DNA from: Paraphoma chrysanthemicola
Lineage: Eukaryota > Ascomycota > Dothideomycetes > Pleosporales > Phaeosphaeriaceae
Assembly (NCBI GenBank): GCA_020744225.1
Contig: JAGMWG010000004.1
Coordinates: 1,364,001 to 1,428,000 of the forward strand
Length of the DNA stretch: 64,000 nucleotides
Direction of reading: 5' to 3'
In this document: positions 1 through 14,521 of the stretch, piece after piece
How the letters are laid out: each line of letters starts with the position of its first letter
Position numbering within the stretch: position 1 is the stretch's first letter
The notes under the pieces: generated by a model
What the model was told of the DNA's origin: nothing
The model's input: only the letters and a program-made list of their open reading frames with translations
Databases searched by the model: none
Translations under genes and position numbers: made by a program

Positions 1-1344
1 TTTATGCAGGATCCTGGTCGATTTCTCATCGATACAAAATCCTACAGTGCCCACCGCACTGCATGAAGCCGGATGTTTCATCGTCCGTACAATTATATCC
101 CCGACTCCGCGAAACTTCTGCAAACGACGATCACGACGAGATGCAGCCCCACCTGCAGCTAATGCAGCTAACACGTGGGTGTGGACTTGACTGTCAAGGT
201 GCGCTGTAGCGTTACACATATCGGAACGATCAATCGTGTTGCGATACATAGAGAATGGCAAATAGACACACGAGGAAGGACCCTAGAGACTTACTCCGAA
301 GGATCAACTGCGTGCCTCAAGAGTCGATAATCGCTATCGTACCTGAGGCCCGACTGTCCACGGAGCGTCAGGGATGGTCTCCTCGCCAATTTCCAAGTCT
401 TTCCCTTCACGGCAGGCGCCTGCCCGCTCCACGCAAGTGCGGGAAGCTTGCTCATGCACGTTGCTGCGAGGATTCACGGCGCAGATGTGGCCCTGGCGTC
501 GTGCACAAAAAGGCAGCCAACTGAATCGAATCCTCCTACATCGGGCGCGCAGCATGAAGAAACCAGCCGCCACTTGCGAACTTGTCACAGAGCGGGGAGC
601 CCTTCGGCTTTGCCGCCTGTTCCTGTCTTCCAGCCTTGACAGCTTGAGTCGTGCGCCAACAGGTACCAGAGACACGGCTGCCGGGTGTCGAAACGCGAAG
701 ATGTGCGGCCAATAGCAGCAGGCCACTACATCAATCTCAGAGTACCTACATTGCTACTTGCGCTGTGAGCACAGTTTTGTGTTTTAATTAAATTGCGCGT
801 TGCCGTTCGGTCGGAAGAAAAGAAAAAGACAAGCCAGCCGTTATGAGCACACGGAAAGAGGGATGCGCACAGGCGATGCACGCTCCAGCGGCGTGCAGCC
901 CCTGACGGAACCTTGTTCGGAGAGTGACCCTCTTCGACCGCGGATTGGCAGGGATGTGTCAATTTCCTGGACGCGAGACTTGTGAAGCTAAAGCATCCTT
1001 GCTAGCCTTCGGGTCGTTCATCCCCAAGCTTCCAGCCCGAGCTTCGAGGGCGCATGCGGCAGAGCTCCCCCAAAAGTAGCCAGGTCCGCTGCCATCTTCC
1101 CAAGCGTTCCTCCTTGCTGCAGCCCTCCTCACTGCATACCCGCAGCAAGGTGATCTCAGAGCGTTTCAATTGACGGAGTGCGTCGAGTACTTCTGTCTCT
1201 GCTCTGAAGACCATCGCCATTCGAATTTCTTGCGTGGTCCCTGTGATATCACGCCGGTCATACTATCTCCTGGATTCATCCGCCGTACTACGACCTATAT
1301 CTGCACGGCCGATTCGGAAGTTTAAACGGTTCAGCAACTAAACG
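1..1344. other. Gene-free left edge
   Basis: I see no supportable gene here. Open frames are short, overlap on both strands and have no splice or domain support. The right end is the promoter and leader of the DENN gene. An in-frame TAA at 1339-1341 immediately precedes its ATG. Confidence 0.6.
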
Positions 1345-4245
1345 ATGGCTCCCTCACTAAGCCTTCGTCCTCGCACTGGCGAGCGACCTCCTACTCGAGA
1401 CAATGCCGACCACAGCCTGATCATCCCCAGCCGGACGTCTTCTCTGCACTCAAGAATCACGCAGCCACTCCCTTCAACACTAAATGTTAAGCAGGGCGCA
1501 AGGAGCCCAAAGACACTGACACATGCGTACATGGTATGCGGTGTCGGACGAGAGCCCTCGCAATGGGTGAAGGCGCCTGCACCCTCCCAGGGCAAGATTG
1601 GACACATGAAGGGTGCCGTTGGAACATTCTGGCTACCAGAGATTCTGGGTAGCAGCCCGAGGCTGGAGCAAGACAATGACATCGCGAGATCTTTGCACGC
1701 CGCGATGCGAGTAAGTTTGCTTCAATGGACTCTGATGGTCTTCTTTAACATTCGACACAGGCGTGTTTCCCTCACGATGTCGAAATCTGCACGGGGAGAA
1801 GCCAGCCGCACTGCGTGCACCACTCGTTCGTGCTGCAGCAGGACTCTTCACACACCCTCTACGGTATTGCCCTGCGCGTCTGGTCTCGCGCTGATGAGAA
1901 GCGTGCTGAGACGATCCGCGACCTGAGAAAGCGCATCGAGCCGGACTTCTTCGACAACCCAGACGAGACGTACTGGATCCCGTACTGCCTGAGTTTCCTC
2001 TCCCGTTATCCCTTGTACAACCTGCTCGGTGACTATCTTCGAGGTATGTGGATCCACTGGAACAAGGCCACGAATCTGTTCCACGCCGAAGAGGTGTCTC
2101 GCATTCTGAGCTTCCCGGCTCCACGACTCAACGACTTGGTGCGAATCGACATGAAGGACTATGCGCTGTGCTACCAGTTCCCCTCGTCTCCTACTGGCTT
2201 CCAGAATTTCGCTATGTGGCCCCTCTTCACCTGTCTCTCGATTCCCAACATTGTTGGTGTAATCGAGGCTGCTGTGTCACCCACGCGACGAATCATCTTC
2301 ACGAGTCACTACCCGGCCATGCTCACCATTGCAGCTGAAACCGTTCGTTTCTGCGTAAGGGTGTACGAGTGGAGCGGTCTGTATGTGCCCGTTGTTCATG
2401 CGCGTCATGTCAAAGATCTGGTGCAAGAGCCAGGGCCTTACATCCTTGGTGTCACGTCGGAGTGTCGCTCGCTTTTCACCGCACCTACAGACGCTCTTGT
2501 CGTGGATCTCGACCGGAACTTTGTCTTGACTTCGAGCCCGCCTACGGCTCTCACAGCCGGACAGAGGAGCAAGATGGTCACTCGTCTGACTCAGGCTCTG
2601 AACGGTGAAGTTTCGCCGACTGGTGTTCCACAGCATCTGCGATCTGCATACGGTGGTGGCAAATTGATTCCCGCCGGCCAGATTATCGTAATGCGCGGCG
2701 AGGTCGAGAGCATCCAGGATCCAGATTGGTGGACACAGGATGCGGTAATGTCGGTCATGGATCACGTGTGTGAGAAATTGGTACGTTCTGCAGCCACGTA
2801 ATTTCCACTGTGGAGAGAATGCTAACGATGTACCACTGCAGGGCCGAAACACAGGCATGAAGGCCATCTTTGGCGGATCCGTCAAGAAGCCATTGATGAC
2901 CAAGGTCTCGATGCGTCACCTCAACGAGATTGTACGGGAGCGCAACCAGTACTCTCGCGATGCGCAAGAGGCTTGGCAAGACTTCATCAACCTCAAAGGC
3001 CGCATGGATACCGAGCTGTCGAAGGTTACTAAGCGCAACAACTTCCTTGTCGAGGAGCTTGAGAGCTGGAAGCAGCAATTCCTCAAGTTCCAGGCTTTCG
3101 CCGAGCAGCTTACCAAGGAGACTCAAGAGCTCAAGGTCAAGATTGAGAACCACAAGCGTGAGAACCGTCGCCTTAGCAACCTCATTGATCAGCAGAAGGA
3201 TGATGCCGCACGGCTCACCATTCGTCTGTCGGGTACTGAGAAGCAACGTGATGATGCTCTTGAGGCTCTTGTTCTTCAGCAAGAAATTGCGGAAGAGCTC
3301 GAGCGTGAGAGGAAGCGCAACAAGAAGGAGCTCTCAGCCCTTCAGCACACCAATGGCGCCATCCTGCGCCAACGAGACGAGGCACAGCGTGTCGTGCTTC
3401 ACCTTCGTGCACTTATCGAGGGCCAGACTCACCACATGGAGCATATTGTCAAGTCATTGAACCAGGACGACATGACTGGCTACATTGAGGCCGGCTTCGA
3501 GGACGTTCCCGAGGAGGATGAAGACGAGGACTTCCAGGACGCTGAGCTTGTGTCATCCGCCAAGGACAAGTCCGAGGTTGGTACTATCCGAGGCGTAGTT
3601 GGCGTCGCCGACAGCCGCAACGGGTCAAGAGCAAGCACTGCGCAAGCACAACACCTTGAGGGTGAGGACGTCACACCAGATATGGAGCAACGTCTGCACA
3701 ATAGCCCCGCGCGCAATTCGAAGCGCTTCTCGAACCAGTCAATGGTCGATGTGGCTGACCGCGTCCTCCGTGACAAGACTGACGCGATTGCGTACATCAT
3801 CCGCAACATCTCAGAGCAGTGTGCTGCCGCTGTTGAGGGTCTTCAGCTCGCACAGCGTGCTGACACTGAGGATGGCGACAACCACAGCGATCGCCGGAGC
3901 AGCGTCGGCCAGCTCTCATCAGTTGGTGGCCGCGCGCAGTCGACACAAGGTAGCGAGTATGGCGACGAGGACATGCTTCGCCCCGGTCGTGGATCTAGCA
4001 TTCCGCCCACACCAGACCTAAGCCACAGGTCAAGCACATCGATGTCCATGGCGAGCGCATCAACAACACCAGACCGGTCAAGCCTCCAGCACAGGTCGCA
4101 TGACATTCCTGTTGTGCCCACTCGTATCATCGAGCACGATGATGATGTCGAGGACAACAGCGATCTCCAAGCTGACATGCTGCCCGTGTCAAAGTACGCG
4201 ACACCGCTGCAGCGACCGGGCCAGGCAGTCCGACATGCGCACTGA
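1345..4245 (+). CDS. DENN-domain protein with long coiled coil
   Basis: Exons are 1345-1710, 1761-2780 and 2842-4245, giving 929 residues. The ATG is fixed by an in-frame TAA just upstream. Both introns are GT-AG, and the second carries a GCTAACG branch site. Residues about 70-420 form a DENN module: an upstream part around residues 95-170, then a central core with IIFTSHYPAMLTIAAE near residue 299 and YVPVVH shortly after. Residues about 485-670 are a charged heptad-rich coiled coil. The rest is acidic and Ser-rich, with low complexity. DENN proteins are generally Rab GTPase exchange factors acting in membrane traffic. That role is known for the family and inferred here, and the Rab partner cannot be read from sequence. 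The coiled-coil tail suggests dimerisation or scaffold binding. Confidence 0.9.
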
Positions 4246-7200
4246 GCCACGATGCATACCTCATAGCGGGCGGGAACCACTGATGCCATCTTTGCTTTTT
4301 GTTCAGGCGTCGGTGTTGTCAGGTTTGACCAGATTCTTACTATCCTTGAGCAAGCATGTTACCACATTTTCGTTTCATTACCAACGACCATTTCTTGTGT
4401 TGTGCGACGGCCACGAACCATTTTTGAGCAGAGAGCAGGATGAAGAAGAAGAAGCCAAGCTAAGAGAAGCTGGTCGAGGGACGGCGAGGGATCTGGACAG
4501 ACTGTGGAGGAAGCGTAGCCACGGCTCGCGATGAAAAGATGGAGAGAAGGGAATGATCGCGCCATTGGCGCCAGCGTCTGAGAGTGCGCGCTCATATGTC
4601 GATTGTAATTTGTTTGTTAGCATAATACCACATTTCCTTTGGTTCAATCATCGTCCCTTCTACATGACAATTCTCACTTCCGTCACGAGTAAACAGGCCG
4701 TTCATCAGTTCGCTCTGCCGGACTAGCTTACTGTCGGCTGCATTGTAAGCATCAGAATGCCTGGTGAGTACAACACGTGTGTTTTGCAGGCGATGAGGCG
4801 GATCAAGCATTCGTTGTGGCAGATTTCTACTTGCTTGTAAATCCTAAGGCAGGAGTCACTCACACCTTCCAGACTTGCGCCTGCCTTCGCCCTCCGCAAC
4901 TGCCATTTTGGGCTACTTGTCGTCGTTTACCTCGCCAACGTTGATGTTGTTCGGCGCCACGAAACGCCTCCATGCGCCTCCATGACAAGACAGATCGTCC
5001 TCATGCAATAGCGTCCAGCCTATACATGAGTCTAAATCCTGACGCTTGTGACTTCACCCAGATTCCCGGTTGTTGGAAGCACACAAGAGATTCTCCCTTG
5101 ACATAACATGTTGTGCGCACGGCATATGAGCGCCACGTACGGAAATTATTAATGCGAAGTCCGTTGACGATGTTCCGAAAGCTGCGAAATTGCAGTGCTT
5201 CGTGGAAGGAGTCATGATGCGATGAGATGCCCCGACGCGACTGGCTGTCAGCCGCAGGTTCGGGACATCTCAGACGAACGGTGTGTGAAGCTGCATCTGT
5301 CCTGCGGATCTACGCCCGTCGGCTTGGATGAAGTCTTGAGCCGGCGTGCATACCCAAAAATCAAGAAGACCACGTAAGACACCCACCGAGATGCAACAAC
5401 AGTGCCACGACTGATGCTGCAAAGGCGTCGTATGCTCGTTGCAGACTGTTGTATTTGTTATCAATGCCTGTGTCCAAGATTAGAATTGATATGTAAGAAG
5501 CAAATTGGACAAGGAATGGCCCGCTGTTGTGTAACGCTCCGAGCTTACATTAGACTGGGTGTCCTTGCAAGCTCCCACTTCTAAATCGACGACCATCGAT
5601 TATGATGAGGGCGAGTGAATTCTTTCTGCGACAGGAGTCCACTAGAGCATCTCGTCGCCGTGGACATCTCAATCGAGGATGGATGGCCGACAGACACGGA
5701 GCAATGGCAGGAATACGGCCTTCCTTGATGGTTCTTGTCTCGACCGAGGCATGGTTGAACAACCGTCTTGTGCCTTCCGCATTTGCTAATCAATCAGAGG
5801 CGAGGAGTCTCCGTGGCTGCAGACGCTTGAGACAGTAGTCGCGCGCTTGCAAGCGTCAAACTACGACCGTTGGATTGGCACGTTGGATGGCGTCGATCAC
5901 AAACGATGGGGTTCCGATGGGAGTGCGAACCACGAGCAGCTAGACTAACTAGTCTTTACGCTAGAATATACCAGAAAGCGTCTGGAAGGCCAGCGCAACC
6001 ATCTTGAAGGTGAAACAAAGCTCAATGCATGTTGGGCGATCGCAATGGGATCATGATGCAGAGCGATCTTGCCACATGCTGAGGCAAAGGCCAATCGTTC
6101 CTCCATGTAGTCAAGATTGCTTGTACGCGGGTGGCAATCGAAACTCCCAACGCACAAGCGAAGCAGACGTTGCAGCAAGATGCTGGCATGTGGCTTTTAC
6201 ATGCGGCCATGTCTCACAGAGGAACGTGTTCGCTGAAGGATTTTGGGCGACAGAGCTGGAGGATTGCTGCTGACAGCTAAACTTAATGGCTCACTACTAA
6301 GTTATGACGTTTGACAGTCGTCGTCTGACACCTCGTGGAGTAAAGTTGACAAGCGAGCACAAACTTGACTCGGTTCTGGCAAAATAAAGTTCGCACTTGG
6401 CCACACCTTGCAGTCGTCAACCGTTGTGACTTTGTCGAGGATCCACAACGAACTCTGTGTGGTCGGTGATAGATTAAGCAGAATTCAAAACTTGATTTGA
6501 GCATACCCCGCACTGCAGCATCGAGGGGCAACGTTGGGCGACCAGAATGCAGAGCGACCTGGGCTCAAAGTATGTGAACTCGGGGTGCGAGTGTATCCGG
6601 GTAAAGATGCTTCGCAGATACAATACCTAGCATTTGAAACATTTGCTGCCGGGGTCGCAGCAAGGCTAGATATTGAAGCATGCGCAACTGCAAGCTTCTT
6701 GAGTCACACAGGTGGAACCCTCACACTTAGCTAGAGTGAAAGGCATAATGTACTGGTAGAGTTGTTTCAGAATGCCATATATAGATACTCGGACCAGGTG
6801 TCGTGAACCACAAACAACCTACGATTGACGGTTCGGCTCCAGGATGGACACTTAAGTCGGCTGGGCCTGGAGTAAGGACAATCGGCGCAATGTGGAGACA
6901 CATGGCGCAACGAGTATGACGAAGCAGATGATGTACAGGAGTCCCGGCTGGCCTTTCCAGAAACCAGGCATTGCTGTCATCATTGAAGCGTGTGTTGATG
7001 GTTAGCTCGAGCTCCTCGGTATGCGTGCCCCATTTGATGCGGATGATTCTGTGGTCGCTCGACGACTTGCATGTCGGTAGATGTGAAGTCGTGGGGCATG
7101 AACAGGTCCTTTGACAGGTCAGGTCTCGCACACACGTCGTCTTGCCCAAGTCAGTCCAAAAAGAGGTGGCAAGAACGGCAGACAAGCACTGGCACGTGGC

Positions 7201-9122
7201 ATAGCAGCCTCGGTAAGCGCACATCGCTATGATCTGCGGAAGAGCCCATATACGTCTGTTGATCCCCGAGGATTTGGCGTGTAGAGGGTTGATGATATGC
7301 AGCATGGTTCGAGCAAAGATGCAGCTCACCCTGTGATTCGGTCTCACTCGAGGCAAAGCCTGTTTTGCAACAGTATCTGCATCTTGAGATGCGTAAGAGC
7401 TGCAGCGTTTTACCGGCGTGTGTAAGAGGGGAATCGAGCGGATAATAAGTGGCGATACTAAGACAGAAAGGTAGGTTTAGCAGCCAATGGCTGAGAAGAG
7501 GTAGTAGTGCATTTCGTGGTAAGCCAACCGTAACTCGCCTAGTCGAGGCATGCATGCATCCTGTGCACTGAATTGTGAATGGTAGCTGCTCCTCGCATCC
7601 GCAAGTGAAACGTCGAGTATGCACGCTCTCGCGAAGAAACAATGTTGCAGACGGTGTGCTGTGGTAGTTGGTCGCATCTCTGCGCATGGGAGAGGCACAG
7701 TCCGGTTTTGGTGGGTTGAGGCTGTCAGCCACAACGACCGAAGGAGCGCCAGGAACGCGACATTGAGATTTGCAGGGATGAATCGTGAACAGAAAGGCCC
7801 CACGCAGGCCCGGCAGGGTCAAGGGCAGCGGCACTTGTTCAGATGGGTGTGCCCCTCTTTTCTCACGGTGCTGCGAACGGCCAGGCACGGTTTGCTGCAG
7901 CCTCCATCACAACGCAACGGATGCTTGGCAGGCCATGAGGAACGGGGAACTGACGGCGCTCGCTTAACATGCCACAGTCGAGATTGACGCTCCTGAAACA
8001 CGCCATATGACTGCTTTTGGGGAAGGACGACGGTAGAGCAATTGACGCGACTCGACGCCCCAACGTACGAGTCGTGCCAGCTTAGGTAACGCGGAGAGGC
8101 TCTCAGCTGAAGGGAGTCCGGTCGGAGGGCAGGCTGGTGGATAAGGTTGTCTCCGGCCTTGGTGCTAATCTGCGAGGGACGATCCCAGTGCGCGGTGAAG
8201 ACTGGATTAATGAGGCGCGCGTGATGGTCCTTTGTGAGGGAGGGCTGCAACAGCAAAAGGGGCCTAGCGCATGCGGAGAGTGAAGGGCAGCGATGGTCGA
8301 TCTTCGGTGATATAGCACTCGAGGCCAGGCACTAGCGACACAAGTGGACGGAGGCCAGCGACTCGACTGGCGCACGATGAGGAAACAGAGGTGCATATAT
8401 TTATTTTACGAGCGGCACGAGGGCGAACGTCTGCACATGCTCGGGCCGGTAGCCTCTGCAACGCGCACAGAGGATGGCGATCGGCGGCGGCGAGGCAAAG
8501 CAAGCATGAAGTGGCAGCAGCAACAGCAGCCCGCAACGGCTGTCCCGCGCGCAAGTAGGATAGCGTTTTGTGGTAGTGCGTACCACCGTCCAGTCCAGCA
8601 CTGTCATAACATTTTGGAAGCGCGCCCGTCCTTGTCACAGGCAGCGTGTCCGACTCCGCCGAGCGACGGCGCAGGGTCCTAAGCTTTCGCGGAACCAGGC
8701 TGCGAGGCGCGCGCGCTCTGCATGGGCTGGGGGACAGGGGTACGTGGACGGCTCAGGAGCAACTTAGGGGCGCTGATGTACTCGCTGGCTGCCAGTCACC
8801 TCTGCATCCGCCCGCCCTCATACACAATTTAATAATTCTGCCACTCCGTTGCATTGCATTTCTTGCCCTGTTCTTTTGCGCGCTCGCTGACGCTGCACCC
8901 TCTATCTACCTCACCCCGACCAGTGCGTTTGCAGGCTAAACACGCCCACGCCTACGCCCGCGCTTCCTATGCCGGCTGCCACCAGCGGCCTAGTCACTTG
9001 CTGCCGCCCTCACCCCGACCCCGACAATTAATCGCCCGCGCGCGCAATTCCACTACACCACACCGCCCGACTGCGCGCACCATCTCTCTGCGACACACGG
9101 CGCTGCCGTCGCTGCCAGCACC
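4246..9122. other. 4.9 kb gene-poor interval
   Basis: This is the longest stretch without a gene I can support. It holds the 3' end of the DENN transcript and the kinesin promoter. Open frames of up to about 245 codons (for example 7151-7888, minus) overlap antisense frames, are rich in Cys, Ser and Arg, and match nothing I recognise. A short CAG/CAA run lies at 8515-8529. From about 8800 to 9122 the plus strand is C-rich and pyrimidine-rich, as expected for a fungal promoter and leader. A non-coding RNA or a heavily split gene cannot be excluded. Confidence 0.5.
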
Positions 9123-12100
9123 ATGGCCGCTACTATATCACCGCCCGCATCGCCGCCCAGCGGAAGCGTGCCGCGGCCCATGAGCGCCATGATACGTCCC
9201 AATCGCAGCTCCAGCCGCCTCAGCATGAGCAGCAAGCACGGCGGGGGCAGCAGAGCCTCGGACGAAGAGAGCAGTAAGACTGCCGTCAAAGTTGGTACGT
9301 CACTCTTCCACGCGTGCTCCCCACCACCTGCCTCGGTCTCTTGGCTAACCCTGCCCTACTCCAGCTGTGCGTGTGCGCCCTCCCCTCAAGCCAGGCGACC
9401 CGGGCTTCGAGCTCATCCCCCAGCGGTTCCGCGCGCCAACTTGTCACGTAATGTCCCCCTCGAGTCTCGCCGTCGACGGCTCCGGCGGCCGCAAGATGTT
9501 CATATTCGACCGCGTCTTCGGCGAGGACATCAATCAGGAAGGCGTCTACGACTACGTGGTGGATAGCGTCAATTCCTTCGTGCAGGGCTACAACGTCTCC
9601 ATTCTGGCCTATGGGCAGTCCGGCGCCGGAAAGTCGTATACAATGGGCACCACAGGCCCGCGAGAGCAGGGCGATGCTGACATCATGGGTATGTCCAAGC
9701 ACTGAACCGGCTCACGGATAAAAAGAGTCTAATTTAATCACAGGCATCATCCCTCGCGCCGCTGCAACGCTCTTCGAAAAGCTCGATGGACCCAGTATTC
9801 GGGCCTCTGGGTCCGGCATTCGCGCCCCGTCCCGGTCATCTGGATTTGGAATGCAAGGCTTTGCGAACAAGTCGTCCGCCAATAAGAACTGGCAGCTCAA
9901 GGCGACCTACGTCGAGGTGAGGCATCCGCGGTCCGCAAATTTAAAGGTTTCGGCATGCTAATCTCCACCAGATCTACAACGAGCAGCTGCGAGACCTGCT
10001 GCTTCCGGAGAACACGCCGCTCCACGAACGGCCCCCGGTCAATATCCGCGAAGATCGCGACAACCGCATTTTGCTTACCGGCCTTACTCAAATGAACATC
10101 ACCTCCGTTGATGATCTCCTTAGCGCGCTGAACTTTGGTTCTGCAATTAGGCAGACCGATGCCACGGCTGTTAACGCCAAATCATCCCGCTCGCATGCCG
10201 TCTTCAGTTTGAACCTGGTGCAAAAGAAGACTTCTTCCGCTGCCCTCACGACCCGCGAAAAACGCCGGTCCGTGCCCATCGAGATGATGTCTGGCTCCAG
10301 CGACAACTGGATTACCGTTGACAGCAAGCTGCACTTTGTGGATCTTGCGGGAAGTGAGAGGCTCAAGAACACACAGGCGCAAGGTGAGCGGGCCAAGGAA
10401 GGTATCTCCATTAATGCCGGGTTGGCCAGTCTCGGCAAGGTCATCTCACAGCTGTCGTCCCGCTCAAGTGGATCCTACGTTTCGTATCGCGACTCGAGGC
10501 TTACCCGTCTCCTACAAGACTCTCTTGGCGGCAACGCTATCACGTACATGATAGCTTGTGTCAATCCGGCAGAATTCCATCTCAGCGAAACACTGAACAC
10601 GGTACAATATGCACAGCGTGCCCGGGCTATCCAGGTAAAGCCACAGATTCAACAAGTACATGATGATTCCGATAAACAAGCGTCAATCGATCGTCTGCGG
10701 GCTGAGATTCAGTTTCTTCGAGACCAAATTCGCCTGTCGGAGCGCACAGATAGAAATAAGGCGAGTCCACAGGAACGCAACGAACGTCAAAACGAGCGTG
10801 AGATGGAATTGCAGAATCAGCTTCTCGATGTTCAGGAAAACTACACCGCCCTCAGCACTCGTCACGCTAAGCTCATCACCGAGATCACAAAGGCACGCGA
10901 CAACGAAGACGCGGACACTCCTATGCTAAAGGAGACAATTGGCGACTCTGCTCTTGAGCGATTGAAGCGATCCAATTCTTTTGCCGAAGCTGTTGAGTCG
11001 GTAGTGCTTGAGTACGAAAAGACGATTCAGTCCCTGGAGTCTTCCCTCTCAAACACTCGAACCACTTTGTCTTCACACGAGAGCGACCTCCTGGAAAAAG
11101 AAACCCGTATCGCCATTCTCGAAAGCCAAAACCACCAGTTTCAAGCACGCATTCAAAAGGCAATGGACCGAGATGCAAGCAACGAAGAATACGTCAAGTC
11201 GCTCGAGCATCAAATCGACAGCTCCGCGAACGGAATCGAGAAGAATGACAGCACCATCTCTGATCTACGTGAGAAGCTGCAGAAAGCACGCGAGAATGAA
11301 TCAAGCTGCGAGGAGTACATCTCAACTCTAGAGGAGCGACTCGCAGAGAACGAACAGGAAGTCGAAATCATGACCAGAGAAATTGAGCGGCTAAAGCACG
11401 TCGTGGAGCGACAGCGCAGCATTGGCAAGCTTGATAATCTTCTTTACGAGCTCGACACGATGCGACAGGCGGACGCGAAGACTGAAGATGCCTTGGTCAA
11501 TGGCCACTCAAAGACGAACAGTGATCCGTTCGTCGACAAGCGACCTCAGCTCGAACATCGACCTTCAAGCGACAACACTCATCACTTCAGCACTAGTGTC
11601 GATGCAATTGCCGAAGAGCCAGACAACGAACGGCCCACTACCGCTGACGTGACAACTGCCACCGAAGAACACCCAAGAACACTCGTGGGAGCTGCCAACG
11701 GAAGGACTACACCAGTGAATCAACTCTCCAATGGGACTACGATGGAGGAGCCCAGCAGTCCGGCACAGTCTCGCTACGTCCATGACAAGCTTGACTCTGT
11801 CACCCAGGAGCTCTTCGACCTTCGCGTCGAGCATGAGGGCACATTGCAAGACTACGAAAGGCTCGCGAGCAAGTACCAAGAGGCGCTGCGAACCCTGGCT
11901 GCTCTACAAGACACTGTGGACGAGTCTCGTCATCGCCAACCCACCTCTGTGCCCTCGTCGCGACCCACCTCTTTTTCAGAGCACGAAGGGGTAAACGGAG
12001 TGAAAGCAGAGGGTGGGCAGCAACCATCCTCACGTACACTCTCTGCGGAACTCTCTTTAGCAGAGTCTGGTGATGCCGTCACGGCGGATGATGAGACAGA

Positions 12101-14521
12101 AGTGGGTCACGCGCAAGCCGAGCCCCCAATGTCGCATTCTGAGACCCAGTTGGCGCGTGAGCTAGAAGCTTTGAAGTTACTCAATACGGAGAAGGAAGAC
12201 CGTCTGGATGAGCTTCACCGAAGTTATGCTGACCTTCAGGAGGAGCACCAAGACACACTGGACTACGTGGAGGAGCTGAAATCCGAGATTACCAAGGCCC
12301 AGATGACCCGACCAAGCTCTCCTTCTGTTCACATGATTCGTCGCAAGTCAAGCCAAGCTGTCCTGGCAAACGATCGGTCAAACCGAGCTTTCGCTTCTCT
12401 ACGCAATATGGCTTTGGACACTTTCGAGGAAGAGCCGGACTCCATCCAGAATTTTGAAGTCAATCTAAACACCATCATGTCCGAGCTGCACACCAAGTCG
12501 GAACGTGTTCAGGAATTGGAGGCAGAGGTGGCATCTGTGAGAAAAGAGATGGAGGGCAAGATGACCCTGATCAGCGGTCTGACCAAGGAGCGATCCAGCT
12601 TGAAAGCGTCCTCTCCTCTTGACATCTCGATCGTTGCAACCATGCAGGACCAAATGAAGCAGAACGAGGATCACATCAAAGAACTCAAGGATTCTCACAC
12701 CCAACGAGAGCTTGAGCTTCAAGAGCAAATTGCTCGCCTCAAAGCTACGACCCGATCTGTAGACTCACTTGATGAGACTGTCTCACCTCGACCAGCTATT
12801 CGAGATCGTGGAATGTCCGAGACATCTAACAGCACTGGTCGTGCGGAAGAACTTACTACACTCTCGGAAGAAGCGGCTCTGTGGCAGTCGAAACATGTCG
12901 AGGCAATCGAAGCTGCCAGGGCTTTGGAGAAGGGACATCTTGAAAAGGTGCAGCAACTTGAGCAGGCTCAGAAACAGCTTGAAGCTGATCATGCATCTCG
13001 CCTATCGGAACTGGAAGATGTCAAGGGTGCGGAGGCTGAAGCTGCATTGGAACAAGAAAGGACTAAGCACGCTGAACTCGTTGCTGGTCTTCAGGCTCAA
13101 GTCGACGAGCACAGAGCGACCGCTGGCAGCAATGCTGCGCGTCTAGCTGAGCTCGAGGAGTCTCATGCAAGCATCATCAAACAAGTCGAAGAAGACGCAG
13201 AAGCACGAGCTCTCACGGAGAAGGAGCTCGAAACTCATCGTTCGTTGGTTTCGAACCTCGAGAAGCAGATCAACGAGCATCAAGCTGCTATCAACATTCA
13301 CGAACAAGGACATAATTCGATGCTGCAATCACATGCTGCGGAATTGGCAAGGCTCACAAGTGAGGTCACCGGTCATCGGGAGTCCGCAACTGCACTTGAG
13401 AAGGATCTCTCGCATGCCAGGGGTGAGATGGAAACGTTGCTGCAAGGTATTTCCACCGTGCTCGGGCAGGAGACAGATGTCTCTACGGTTCAGTCTCACA
13501 TAGAGTCACTTGTCAACGAACGAAAGACCATCACTGCACAGATGGAAGAAGCTGTCAAAGATCTTCAGGCTGCGAGACAGGAGCTCTCGGAGGCCACAGG
13601 CACCGTCACCACTCTTAAGGGCAACCTGAAAGAGTTTGAGCTCATCAACGCGGAAACATTGAAGGAGCTTGAGACTGTGAGTGAAAAGGAGCGCAGGAGT
13701 GCGAGACTCGTCGAAGAGCTCGAGGAGCAGCTCAACCAAAACTGGGATCAGCATGAAGCCGCAAACAACCGCCTCTCAGCACTTCAGACTGAGCGCACCC
13801 GAGAACTTCAAGACGCCATCGTGCACGGCGAGTCGCTTCAAAAGGAAGTGGAAGAGTCGCGCATCAAGATCGCACTTCTGGAGGTAAGCAAACTGTGTTG
13901 AAGCAAGGGACATCATGCTAACATCGCCAGTCACAACTTGTAGACGCGAAGCGCAACTCTGCGCGCGCCTCTATTGATCCTCGAGAAGACCTACATCGGT
14001 CCAATTCGAACAACTCTAATGCTCGTAAGAGCACTGCGCACACATCTTTGCCCTCGCCACCACCTGCCATTCCTCTGCCGCCGCTACCTCCCGGCAGCCC
14101 TCCGCCTCAGCAGACAAACGGTCCATCGCCACCAACCTCCCGCCACCAGAGCAAAGACATTGCTCATGCTCAGCTAGTCGAGGACCAGGAAGCGCGCATT
14201 CGCACAATCGAAAAGCATCTCTTTGCCGAAAAGCAACTGACAGCCACACTTGAGGATGCTTTGACTGATCTGGAAGCATCCAGCACCAGGAACAAGGCCG
14301 ACCTCGATCAATTCAAGAAGAAATGCGCCGGTCTCGAAGAGGAGCTCAACATGATGCGCAAAGAGCGAAGCGCGGCTCGTCATTCTCTCCAAGCCGTCGA
14401 AGAGGAGCGCAACGCCCGTCTACGCGTTGAAGCCGAACGTGCTCACCTTGAGGCTCGCATGGCTGCACTCAACGATGCCAACAAAAAGGGCAAGAAGAAG
14501 GGAACACTCAACTGCTTCTGA
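9123..14521 (+). CDS. Kinesin motor protein, kinesin-4-like
   Basis: Exons are 9123-9294, 9365-9688, 9744-9916, 9972-13883 and 13931-14521, giving 1723 residues. The N-terminal motor runs from about residue 57 to 446. It has P-loop GQSGAGKSYT near 140, switch I NAKSSRSH near 290 and switch II DLAGSER near 346. A very long coiled coil follows to about 1550, broken by Ser/Thr/Pro-rich linkers. A proline-rich stretch (about 1567-1590) and a final basic coiled segment end in NCF. An N-terminal motor, large size and uninterrupted stalk fit a plus-end-directed kinesin of the kinesin-4/KIF21 type. The subfamily is inferred and would need a tree. All motor residues needed for ATP hydrolysis are visible. 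It probably acts on cytoplasmic or spindle microtubules. Confidence 0.92.

Noticed and set aside
7151..7888. 245-codon minus-strand frame in the gene-poor interval
   Set aside because: Composition is Cys/Ser/Arg-rich, it overlaps plus-strand frames, and no domain or homologue pattern is visible.
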